The translations under genes were made by a program, and so were the position numbers. From Chryseobacterium sp. G0186 (GTDB lineage Bacteria; Bacteroidota; Bacteroidia; Flavobacteriales; Weeksellaceae), in contig NZ_CP033918.1 in the NCBI RefSeq assembly GCF_003815675.1, positions 4,030,001 through 4,094,000 on the forward strand: a DNA stretch of 64,000 nucleotides, read 5' to 3'. Position 1 is the stretch's first letter. The number at the start of each line of letters is the position of its first letter. This document shows, one piece after another, positions 43,192 to 51,128 of the stretch. Below the pieces are notes generated by a model. That model was not told the DNA's origin, ran no database searches, and saw only the letters and a program-made list of their open reading frames with translations.

Positions 43192-43264
43192 GCGGGAATG
43201 GTGGAATGGCAGACACACTTGATTTAGGATCAAGGTATTGGGGGTTCGAATCCCTCTTCCCGTA
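43192..43264 (+). tRNA. tRNA-Leu (TAG), short variable loop
   Basis: The acceptor GCGGGAA/TTCCCGT has one G-U, the D arm is GTG/CAC, the anticodon stem CTTGA/TCAAG is perfect and encloses TTTAGGA, and the T arm is GGGGG/CCCTC. Discriminator A. The variable region is only about five nt, whereas bacterial tRNA-Leu normally has a long variable arm. Confidence 0.82.
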
Positions 43265-43363
43265 CAAAGGCTGAATGATGAATAATAGGTTTTAAAATTT
43301 ACCGCGGATCATTCACTTATCAATTATTAAATATAAACGATCAATTATAAATATGTAGAAAAA

Positions 43364-43849
43364 ATGGAAACGCAACAACAAATATGGCAGAACATGAGTG
43401 GGAAATTTTTCCAACATCCTATCACACAGCTGGTAGAAGAAGCCATCATTCGCGAACAGGCAAACGGCTACCGTCTGAAAGTATGTGTGGGATCAGATTC
43501 CCATGTATACGGAGAAGCTATTAATTATGCCACGGCAGTAGTGTTTATTCGTGAGGGAAAAGGAGCGTTTACCTTTATTAGAAAAGAAAGAGAAATACAG
43601 AGTATCAGTATCAAGGAGCGAATGCTGAATGAGGTCAACAAATCCGTTGAAATTGCCTACGCTATCTGCTCTGTGTTGGATGCTTATGGTGTGGAAATGG
43701 AGGTACACGCAGACATTAATACCGACCCCGACTTTAAGTCCAATGTAGCATTAAGAGATGCCATGGGTTATATTCTGGGAATGGGATATGTGTTTAGAGC
43801 AAAACCCTTTGCTTTCGCCAGTTCCAACTGTGCTGATATGATGGTTTAA
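43364..43849 (+). CDS. YkuK-family RNase H-like protein (DUF458)
   Basis: 161 aa. The fold is RNase H-like. The first strand carries KVCVGSDSHVYGEAINYATAVVFI with its acidic residue, and a later acidic motif is in EMEVHADINTDPDF. The C-terminal YVFRAKPFAFASSNCADM is typical of the family. An RNA- or nucleic-acid-directed role is likely, but activity is unproven. It is the first protein gene after the tRNA array and leads the RNA-repair-type cluster. The gap of 99 bp after the last tRNA has no clear terminator, so read-through from the array is possible. Confidence 0.82.
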   Translation: METQQQIWQNMSGKFFQHPITQLVEEAIIREQANGYRLKVCVGSDSHVYGEAINYATAVVFIREGKGAFTFIRKEREIQSISIKERMLNEVNKSVEIAYAICSVLDAYGVEMEVHADINTDPDFKSNVALRDAMGYILGMGYVFRAKPFAFASSNCADMMV

Positions 43850-44018
43850 TTTTCTAAATGATCGCTATATAAGTAATTTTAGAATAATGATACCTATCCT
43901 TTCCGGGTTTCCTGAAAATGTAAATCCGGAATGATTAAAGATGATGAAAAGTATAATTAAAGCATTGAATATTTACTTTTCCGATTAAAAAAATAAAAAA
44001 CAAATTAAAACTAAAAAC

Positions 44019-44804
44019 ATGACTCATAATAGAATAGCCGTTATCGGTTTACACGAACAGGAATATCAATATATAAGACAACATTATGATGGCCTTATGA
44101 TCTGGCATCAATCCATTCCGAAGATAAAAGTAGTAGACGGAACATTATATGTAGAAAAAACCCAGGGAGTAGGGATGCTTCCGGTGGATAAAGTTGTTTA
44201 TCACGGAATTTTTGAAGATGATCTGGATTTTATTTCAGGGTTGGCTTTGTGGAATGGTCCCTGTTTCCCAAACGCTTATGGAATGCTTGAGTGCAGATTG
44301 AAAATTCCTTGTTTGGCCAAAGCCATGAAATATTCAAAATTTAATTCCCAAAGAGGATTTATTTCTGCAGACACCTATATAAAAACAGATTCCGAGTTGG
44401 TAGCCAAATGGGGCAACTGGCATTGCGGAGAAAACAAACATAAGTTTACAGGAACCTGGGAAAGTACAGAAAACAGTGTATTGGAACCTTATTTTGAGGG
44501 GGAAGCTGTAAGAATTCTGAACATTGGTGAACAATCATGGCAAATCAAACTTGAAGGAGAAACATGGTTGAAATCCATACATCCGGATAATGCCCAATTC
44601 ACAGAAATTGATGCCGAACTTTTACAAGATACACTGACATTAAAGGAAAAAATTGGGATGGATGTTATTGCCAATGATTATATCGTTCAAAAAGATGGTA
44701 AAAAACACTTGTTGGAAATTAATCATATCCCCAATATCACAAGGTTTGAAGAAGTAAGATTATATTTTCTGAAGACTGTTGTAGATTGGATTGATGAAGA
44801 TTGA
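44019..44804 (+). CDS. ATP-grasp-fold protein
   Basis: 261 aa. The N-terminal part (RIAVIGLHEQEYQYIRQHY) resembles a pre-ATP-grasp domain. The middle (KAMKYSKFNSQRGFISAD, VLEPYFEGEAVRILNIG) and the metal site near the end (DVIANDYIVQKDGKKHLLEINHIPN) match ATP-grasp ligases. The substrate is unknown. Such enzymes occur in bacterial conflict and RNA-repair gene clusters. The next gene follows after 10 bp. Confidence 0.75.
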   Translation: MTHNRIAVIGLHEQEYQYIRQHYDGLMIWHQSIPKIKVVDGTLYVEKTQGVGMLPVDKVVYHGIFEDDLDFISGLALWNGPCFPNAYGMLECRLKIPCLAKAMKYSKFNSQRGFISADTYIKTDSELVAKWGNWHCGENKHKFTGTWESTENSVLEPYFEGEAVRILNIGEQSWQIKLEGETWLKSIHPDNAQFTEIDAELLQDTLTLKEKIGMDVIANDYIVQKDGKKHLLEINHIPNITRFEEVRLYFLKTVVDWIDED

Positions 44805-44814
44805 ATAATAAGCA

Positions 44815-45192
44815 ATGGAAATGACAAAAAGATTATTGTTTCTGGATGATATACGATATCCTATTGAGGCGTATCATTATACCAGACAAGATATTTTCCT
44901 CAGACAAGATTGGTACATTGTTCGGAATTACGAACAGTTTGTCAACAGAATTTTGGAAAATGGACTTCCGGAAATAATCTCTTTTGACCACGACCTTGGA
45001 GATGAACATGATCTAAAGCCGGATGCTCAGGATTTTGTTGAAAAAACAGGATATGATTGTGCAAAATGGATAGTAGAATATTGTCTTGATAACCATTTAG
45101 ATTTGCCAAAATTCTATTGTCATTCAATGAATCCTGTAGGAAAGGAAAATATTGAAGGCCTTTTAAAAAACTTTAAAAAACTAAAAAAATGA
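44815..45192 (+). CDS. Cyclic-phosphate-processing receiver-domain protein (cREC)
   Basis: 125 aa. It has a receiver-like fold with the acidic pocket in RLLFLDDIRYP and IISFDHDLGDEHD, and a conserved CHSMNPVGKENI near the C-terminus. The family is predicted to process 2',3'-cyclic phosphates at RNA ends and is found with RNA ligases. Its stop overlaps the RNA ligase start (ATGA), so translation is coupled. An in-frame ATG two codons downstream is an alternative start. Confidence 0.8.
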   Translation: MEMTKRLLFLDDIRYPIEAYHYTRQDIFLRQDWYIVRNYEQFVNRILENGLPEIISFDHDLGDEHDLKPDAQDFVEKTGYDCAKWIVEYCLDNHLDLPKFYCHSMNPVGKENIEGLLKNFKKLKK

Positions 45193-46202
45193 TTTTCAAA
45201 ACATATAACTCTATAGAAAATGCTTACCAAACCCGCATGATCGATCAGATCAGGTTGCAGGGCTTTGGGGATGAGGTTTTCATCGTGCAGGAAAAAGTTC
45301 ATGGAGCTAATTTCTCTTTCTTTACCGACGGAAAGGAAATTAAGATCGCCAAAAGAACAGCTTTCATAGAAAAAGATGAAAAATTCTATAATGCACATCA
45401 GATTTTGGAGCGCTACAGAAAAAATGTAATTAAAGTGTTTCAAAAAGTGAAAACAATATACCCGAATGTAGAAACTGTAGTCATCTATGGTGAATTGTTC
45501 GGTGGCGGTTACAAACATAAAGACGTAGAACCGATAAGAGATGCTGTAAAAGTGCAGGCTGGTATTGAATATGCACCTTACAACGAATTTTATGCATTCG
45601 ATATTAAGCTCAATGGAATTACTTATTTGGATACAGATATTGTAAACGAGATTTTTGAGGAAACAGGATTCTTCTATGCACAAACATTATTTCAAGGGAC
45701 TTTAGAAGAAGCTTTGAGGTTTCCGAATGTTTTCAATTCCAAGATTCCAACCTGGTTAGGGTTACCGGAATTGAATAATATGTGTGAGGGAACCATCATC
45801 AAAACATTAAAAACCAAATATTTTGGAAACGGTGCCAGAGTCATTCTTAAAAATAAGAATGAAAAGTGGATCGAAAAATCTAAAATGGTTAAAAAACAGG
45901 CTAAAACAGTCCATAAACAAATTGTTTTTGGTGAAAAAGCGCAACAGATTTGGGAAGAGATCCAAAAATATGTCACTGCCAACCGCTTGAATAATGTTGT
46001 AAGTAAAATTGGTGAATTTGAACCCAAAATGATTGGGAAGATCATTGGCCTTTTTGCACAGGATATTTTAGAAGACTTTGAAAAGGATTTTCCATCAGTT
46101 TTCACTATGATAGAAAAAGAAGAACAGAAAAGGATCAACAAAAAGTTGAATACTTTAGTGATTGATTTTATAAAAGAAGAGTTGATGACTCTTAAAGTTT
46201 AG
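45189..46202 (+). CDS. RNA ligase, Rnl2-like
   Basis: 337 aa. The nucleotidyltransferase motif I KVHG, with adenylated lysine at about residue 36, is in VQEKVHGANFSFF. Motif III is VVIYGELFGGGYKH, motif IV is EFYAFDIKL, and motif V is in CEGTIIKTLK with a further VILKNKNEKW. This is the T4 Rnl2 family, which seals 3'-OH/5'-phosphate nicks in RNA. With the upstream cREC protein and the tRNA array, the natural reading is repair of cleaved tRNAs. Confidence 0.9.
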   Translation: MIFKTYNSIENAYQTRMIDQIRLQGFGDEVFIVQEKVHGANFSFFTDGKEIKIAKRTAFIEKDEKFYNAHQILERYRKNVIKVFQKVKTIYPNVETVVIYGELFGGGYKHKDVEPIRDAVKVQAGIEYAPYNEFYAFDIKLNGITYLDTDIVNEIFEETGFFYAQTLFQGTLEEALRFPNVFNSKIPTWLGLPELNNMCEGTIIKTLKTKYFGNGARVILKNKNEKWIEKSKMVKKQAKTVHKQIVFGEKAQQIWEEIQKYVTANRLNNVVSKIGEFEPKMIGKIIGLFAQDILEDFEKDFPSVFTMIEKEEQKRINKKLNTLVIDFIKEELMTLKV

Positions 46203-46231
46203 TTTCGGTAATGTATTATCGAAACTTTTTT
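46198..46231 (+). terminator. Terminator after the RNA ligase gene
   Basis: AGTTTCG and CGAAACT pair around a loop of about 12 nt and lead into T6, overlapping the ligase stop codon. Confidence 0.75.
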
Positions 46232-46290
46232 AGGTATAAATTCAATTGAAAACTTTTTGAAGACTTATGATTTTCACTATAGGGCTAAGC

Positions 46291-46312
46291 TGTCATTTCG
46301 TAGGAATCTCAA
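46291..46312. repeat. Degenerate TGTCATTTCGTAGGAATCTC intergenic repeat
   Basis: This is a short copy of a repeat often seen between Flavobacteriia genes. It lies in the gap between ligase and phosphoesterase genes. A further small hairpin (AAAAGAG/CTCTTTT) lies at about 46339-46359. Confidence 0.4.
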
Positions 46313-46392
46313 CTGTTGAAAATCTAGAACGATTACAATGAAAAGAGAGAAGTTCTCTTTTAAAACTAAACAATTTTAAAAAAATTAAAAAA

Positions 46393-46956
46393 ATGAAACC
46401 CAATATATTTTTCACAGCAGACCATCATTTTGGTCATGAAAATATTATAAAATTTTCCGAAAGACCTTTTGAGTCTCCGGAGCATATGAATGAAGAATTA
46501 ATCAAAAGATGGAATGAGAAAATCGGAGCCGGAGATACAGTCTACCATTTAGGAGATTTCAGTTTAGGAAAACCTGATTTTACAAAGGATATTTTAGATC
46601 AGTTGAATGGGAATATCCATTTGATAAAAGGAAATCATGAGGGAGCAGCATTAACATATCCTAAGCGGTTTACCTCCATCAGAGATTATCATGAACTGAA
46701 AATTGATGAACAGGACAACAATAACGGAAAACAGAAGATCATTTTATTTCACTATGCAATGCGTACCTGGAACGGCTCACATCGTGGAGTATGGCAGTTA
46801 TACGGACATTCTCACGGAACATTACCGGATGATGAAATGGCACTAAGCATTGATGTCGGGGTAGATTGTCACGATTTTTACCCGATTTCCTACGAAGAAG
46901 TGAAAGAAATCATGAAAAGGAAAAAATGGACACCACCATTTGGACCGAGAGAGTAG
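46393..46956 (+). CDS. Calcineurin-like metallophosphoesterase
   Basis: 187 aa. Metal-binding motifs appear in order: FTADHHFGHENI, YHLGDFSLG, IKGNHEG, then HYAMRTWNG and LYGHSHG. This small single-domain phosphoesterase family is common beside RNA or nucleotide-processing genes. Here it could trim RNA end phosphates, which is inference from context. It has its own A-rich leader after the ligase terminator. Confidence 0.88.
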   Translation: MKPNIFFTADHHFGHENIIKFSERPFESPEHMNEELIKRWNEKIGAGDTVYHLGDFSLGKPDFTKDILDQLNGNIHLIKGNHEGAALTYPKRFTSIRDYHELKIDEQDNNNGKQKIILFHYAMRTWNGSHRGVWQLYGHSHGTLPDDEMALSIDVGVDCHDFYPISYEEVKEIMKRKKWTPPFGPRE

Positions 46957-47089
46957 TTAGGTAGGAGAGTTTGAGAGTGCTAGGGTTTTAGAGTGAAAAA
47001 AATTAGGGTAGAAGAGCATTGCCATTGAAATTTTAACCTCTGGAATCCGGGACCTCATCTTTCACCATAAATACCGGATACAAAAAACC

Positions 47090-47635
47090 ATGAAAACAAC
47101 AAATGAAATATTAATTATCGATTTGGAAGCAACCTGTTGGGAAAACGACAGGATTCCAATCGGACAGAAAGTCGATATTATAGAAATAGGGATTTGCAAA
47201 CTGGATCTGAAGTCCAATACTATTTCCCAAAAGCAAAGCATCTATGTTATTCCTGAAAGGTCAGAAGTGAACAGTTTTTGTACAAAACTTACAGGAATTA
47301 CTCCACAGCAGATTGAAGAAAAAGGAATCTATTTCGAAGAAGCCTGTGAATTGATCAGGGATGAATACAATTCAAAACCACTTACCTGGGCAGGATATGG
47401 GAATTTCGATAGAGAGCAGATCATCGAACAGTGTGATTGGCTCGGAATAGAGAATCCTTTTTCAGAACAATACCTGAATGTGATGTATGAATTCAAAAGA
47501 AAGTTCAGGCTGCATAAATCAATAGGACTGAAGAGAGCCCTGGATTACCTGAAGATGGACTTTGATGGAAATCATCACAGCGGAGCAGATGATGCTTACA
47601 ATACGGCCAAGATTTTAAATGAGATTTTGGCATAA
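47090..47635 (+). CDS. DEDDh 3'-5' exonuclease, KapD-like (copy 1)
   Basis: 181 aa. Exo I is IIDLEATCW, Exo II is in TWAGYGNFDREQI, and Exo III is HHSGADDAYNTAKIL, all with catalytic acids and the His. The family includes KapD and eukaryotic ERI1-like exonucleases that act on structured RNA ends. A near paralogue follows 83 bp downstream. The upstream spacer has low-complexity agagttt/gagtgct repeats. Confidence 0.88.
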   Translation: MKTTNEILIIDLEATCWENDRIPIGQKVDIIEIGICKLDLKSNTISQKQSIYVIPERSEVNSFCTKLTGITPQQIEEKGIYFEEACELIRDEYNSKPLTWAGYGNFDREQIIEQCDWLGIENPFSEQYLNVMYEFKRKFRLHKSIGLKRALDYLKMDFDGNHHSGADDAYNTAKILNEILA

Positions 47636-47718
47636 TTTAAAAATAAACTACTATCCACAACAATCATAAAAATAATTGTAATACAGAATTTTTTGTGGAT
47701 ATATAAAAATGTAAACAA

Positions 47719-48270
47719 GTGAAAACAACAGAAAATATATTAATTATAGACCTTGAAGCAACATGTTGGGACAACCGACCGCCACGAGGTCAGGAAAGTG
47801 AGATTATCGAAATCGGAGTTTGTATTATGAATGCAAAAACCGGTAAAATCTCCAAGAATGAGGGAATCTTAATCAAACCTCAGTATTCAAAGGTAAGCCC
47901 GTTCTGTACAGAACTTACAACGCTTACCCAAAATATGCTGGATAGCGAGGGGATCATGCTGGATGATGCTTTTGACATTCTAAGAGCTGAATATGATTCC
48001 GAAGAATTAACATGGGCAAGTTATGGTAATTATGACCTGAATATGCTTAAGGATCAGGCCCAAAGATTTTACTTGGATTATCCATTAAGTGATGATCATA
48101 TTAATGTAAAAACATTATTTGGAGAATTGCATCCTACAGTAAGAAAAAGCGTCGGAATGCAGAGAGCCTTGAATGAATTGGGATTCAAGTTGGACGGTAC
48201 TCATCACAGAGGAGTGGATGATGCCAAGAATATCGCAAAAATTCTGAATTGGTGCTTAAATAAAAATTAA
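47719..48270 (+). CDS. DEDDh 3'-5' exonuclease, KapD-like (copy 2)
   Basis: 183 aa with a GTG start (MKTTENILIIDLEATCWDN), which aligns exactly with the ATG of copy 1. Exo motifs are IIDLEATCW, TWASYGNYDLNML and HHRGVDDAKNIAKIL. The two proteins are roughly half identical, pointing to an old tandem duplication. The transcript ends at the stem-loop at 48298. Confidence 0.87.
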   Translation: MKTTENILIIDLEATCWDNRPPRGQESEIIEIGVCIMNAKTGKISKNEGILIKPQYSKVSPFCTELTTLTQNMLDSEGIMLDDAFDILRAEYDSEELTWASYGNYDLNMLKDQAQRFYLDYPLSDDHINVKTLFGELHPTVRKSVGMQRALNELGFKLDGTHHRGVDDAKNIAKILNWCLNKN

Positions 48271-48608
48271 GATCAACACAGAGAAGCATACAATGAAAGG
48301 CTGTACATTATTGTACAGCTTTTTTCTTTGAATAACGGGACTGTTGTTTATTTAGGATAAGCTTCCTTTAGTAAAAGGGAGTATAAGTTCGCAAAAGAAA
48401 TTTAAAGGATAAATTTATCTTAAAAAAATTAACTCTTTTTAAGACTTTTGTTAAATATATCTTTAAACAGGGAATTTTTATAACCAAGTTAAAATAAGTA
48501 ATAGTACTAGTTTTATTAACTTAATATTTTGTTAAAAAATTCACTTTTTAGGGATAATTTACTGTCTGTCAGTCAATTTTTGTTATTTTAGCTGACAAGA
48601 ATGAATTT
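48271..48608. other. Intergenic region: terminator, then featureless AT-rich DNA
   Basis: A 9-bp stem (GGCTGTACA/TGTACAGCT, TTAT loop, T6) at 48298-48327 ends the exonuclease transcript. The rest is AT-rich with no ORF. A short CTGTCTGTCAGTC...GCTGACA near-inverted repeat at about 48562-48598 precedes the next operon and might be a control site. Confidence 0.5.
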
Positions 48609-51128
48609 ATGCTTATTGAGGCGGAGTTTAAGGCAATATATTTAAACTATAAAGTAAAGGAAATTGTTCCATTTCTTAAAAAGCTTACACTACAAGACAA
48701 AAGAGAGGTAGCTTCCATTTTAAAGAAACACATCAATAAAGAATGGGGGCACAATACAATCTCGGTGGTGGCTGCTTTGGCATGTAGCAAAACGAAGGAG
48801 GAATATGAAAAAATAAAACCGGGATATTATTCCATTCCGGATCACCTCATTGATGAGCTCTTTCAATCCTATGTTCCGGAGTGGGTGGGAGAAAGCCATT
48901 TATTTTTAGAAGGATTTGATTATCTGAAAGTATTGGAATGGGAGCAGAAAGGCTATTTTACACTTAATGAAGAGGTATGCGCCTCATTACTTTCATCTTC
49001 ATCGAAATCCGATGAAGTTTTGTTTACCTACCCCGTTACAGTAGAATCTCATATCTGGCTTTTATTCAAGTATGAATGCAGCGTCACGGGATCTTACCAA
49101 GGTAGAAATTGGAAAGATATTTTGAAAAACCTTGTTCAGGATCATAAGATTGAACGTATTAAAGTCTTACAATCAAGTCTTAACGCGATGAGTATCAATC
49201 TTTCAAAAGACCATAATACATGGTTTCTGGAGCTTTTTATGTACCTGGAACCTACAGATCAAGAAATTGTAGAATTACAGGATGAGTTGTTCATGATCTT
49301 TCATTCTACACAGCAATCTTTATTTCCGGGAGTCTTAAAAATTGTAAATCCGATAGTCACTGAAAGTAATTTTAAGACAGAAGATTTTTTACATGCAACA
49401 GCATCGTTGATGACCATTCCTACGAAGAATATCATCAATGCACTGCTTCAGACCTTAGAGAAAATAGCAAAGAACAATAAAGAATATCATCAGGAAATTT
49501 GTTCGCTTTTGCTGCCTGTTTTTCTGAACAAAGAAAATAGTCTGCAGACAAAAGGAGCAAAAATTCTGGCGAAATATGGTGATCCTGATTCAGTGGAGAT
49601 AAGGAAGGAATTAATGTTCTATAAAGGATCTGTTCTTTCAGATGCCCGAACCTTATTGGAAAAGTTTTTTGTTGAAAAAGATTCTTCTGAAACTGAGGAA
49701 GAGAAGACTTATAAAGAAATGCCATGGCATAACCCACAGCCCATTCTGCCTATAGAATCAGCAGACGATTTTATATTTTTGGCTTCACAGATATTCAACA
49801 ATAATGAAACCTATCATTTTGATTTGTTTTTAGATGCCTTGGTAAAGTTTAACGAAGATTTTCAAGAAGACCATTTTAATCAGCTTGAACCTGCTTTTAA
49901 AGCTGCGTTGAAAAGAAAAGAAACCGGCGGACTTCATCATTTGCTGGCAACATTTCTTATTCATTATGGTTTATTGAAACAGAAAAAGAAATCACAGGTT
50001 TTGCTGGATGCTCGTTTGGGCTTTCCAAGCCTTGATAACTGGAGCGAAAAGAAAACTCCTCTTATCTTCAAGGCATACCACCAGTTTTTACTGGGTATTT
50101 TTGAATTATTAAAGCAAAATAAAAAACTTCCGGTTCTTTCAGTTCCGGATCATACCCCTTGTTGGATTAACATTCATACTCTTGTTGATAAGTTGAAAAT
50201 TTATCAGAAGCAGAATGAACAACCCATACCTTTTGACCTGCAGATCGCCGTACTTCGCGTTAAAAAAGAAAATCTGACAAATGCCGAAGAATATGCAAAA
50301 AAACAGCTTAAAAAAGAGTATTTTGATCTTTTGGAACCAGTCTTCAATCCAAACTATTTCAAAGACCAATATAAAAAGGAATATTTGGAAGGTAACTTTG
50401 ATTGGGAGCTAGGATACAGGAAAATTTATAAGTGGAATGCTACAGAAGAGATTCCGCAAGTTTTGATTACCATTGAAAACAAGAAAGAGCTTCCTGAAAA
50501 TGCACTTCTTTTGGATTATTTATTCAACTCTTATCATGGTGTTTATCATAATGACCTGATCCATATTTTATATTTAGCACCCTATTTTTCAGGATCTATT
50601 GTTGCGAAAAAGCATAATGAAGATTTGTCAAATGCTGTTTACCAGTATGATATCAAAGGAAATATAGACTTCCTTGATGCATGGATGAAACTTAACTTAC
50701 CTTTCCAGCCTGTACATTATTTATTTCTGTCCGCAGGACTGTTTAATAAAAATAAGACGCTCTCTGGTATGGCTTTTGAAGTCTTAGTAAACAAGGCAGT
50801 TTCCGAGGATTTCGGAGTACAGGAACTGGGAATATTGATTGGTAAAAAAATCAATTTTGAATGGGCACCTGTAAAACGATTTACAGATGGTTTATCAGGA
50901 TTTATTAATTTGAGTACCAGTCATAACCGTTTTTTTGAGAAATTGCTGATTTCCATTCTTTCAGCGATTGAAAAACCTGTTTTTAACCTTAAAAAGCTTT
51001 TGGAGCTGTACTATGAGCTACTCAGCCAAAATCAAAATAAGGTAGATAAAACCATTAGCAGTTTGCTTATAGAATGGGAAAAAGAGAATAACCTGAAAAA
51101 AATTATACATCAAATTAAAAACCAATGA
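48609..51128 (+). CDS. DUF6493-like large helical protein, copy 1
   Basis: 839 aa, almost all helical with HEAT-like repeats and no membrane segment. The N-terminus VKEIVPFLKKLTLQDKREV and the C-terminus EWAPVKRFTDGL followed by KPVFNLKKLLELYYELL align with the next protein, so the two are paralogues. They resemble a Bacteroidota family that sits next to SWIM zinc-finger proteins and, in other genomes, MoxR and vWA genes. The molecular role is unknown. The stop overlaps the next start (ATGA). Confidence 0.7.
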   Translation: MLIEAEFKAIYLNYKVKEIVPFLKKLTLQDKREVASILKKHINKEWGHNTISVVAALACSKTKEEYEKIKPGYYSIPDHLIDELFQSYVPEWVGESHLFLEGFDYLKVLEWEQKGYFTLNEEVCASLLSSSSKSDEVLFTYPVTVESHIWLLFKYECSVTGSYQGRNWKDILKNLVQDHKIERIKVLQSSLNAMSINLSKDHNTWFLELFMYLEPTDQEIVELQDELFMIFHSTQQSLFPGVLKIVNPIVTESNFKTEDFLHATASLMTIPTKNIINALLQTLEKIAKNNKEYHQEICSLLLPVFLNKENSLQTKGAKILAKYGDPDSVEIRKELMFYKGSVLSDARTLLEKFFVEKDSSETEEEKTYKEMPWHNPQPILPIESADDFIFLASQIFNNNETYHFDLFLDALVKFNEDFQEDHFNQLEPAFKAALKRKETGGLHHLLATFLIHYGLLKQKKKSQVLLDARLGFPSLDNWSEKKTPLIFKAYHQFLLGIFELLKQNKKLPVLSVPDHTPCWINIHTLVDKLKIYQKQNEQPIPFDLQIAVLRVKKENLTNAEEYAKKQLKKEYFDLLEPVFNPNYFKDQYKKEYLEGNFDWELGYRKIYKWNATEEIPQVLITIENKKELPENALLLDYLFNSYHGVYHNDLIHILYLAPYFSGSIVAKKHNEDLSNAVYQYDIKGNIDFLDAWMKLNLPFQPVHYLFLSAGLFNKNKTLSGMAFEVLVNKAVSEDFGVQELGILIGKKINFEWAPVKRFTDGLSGFINLSTSHNRFFEKLLISILSAIEKPVFNLKKLLELYYELLSQNQNKVDKTISSLLIEWEKENNLKKIIHQIKNQ

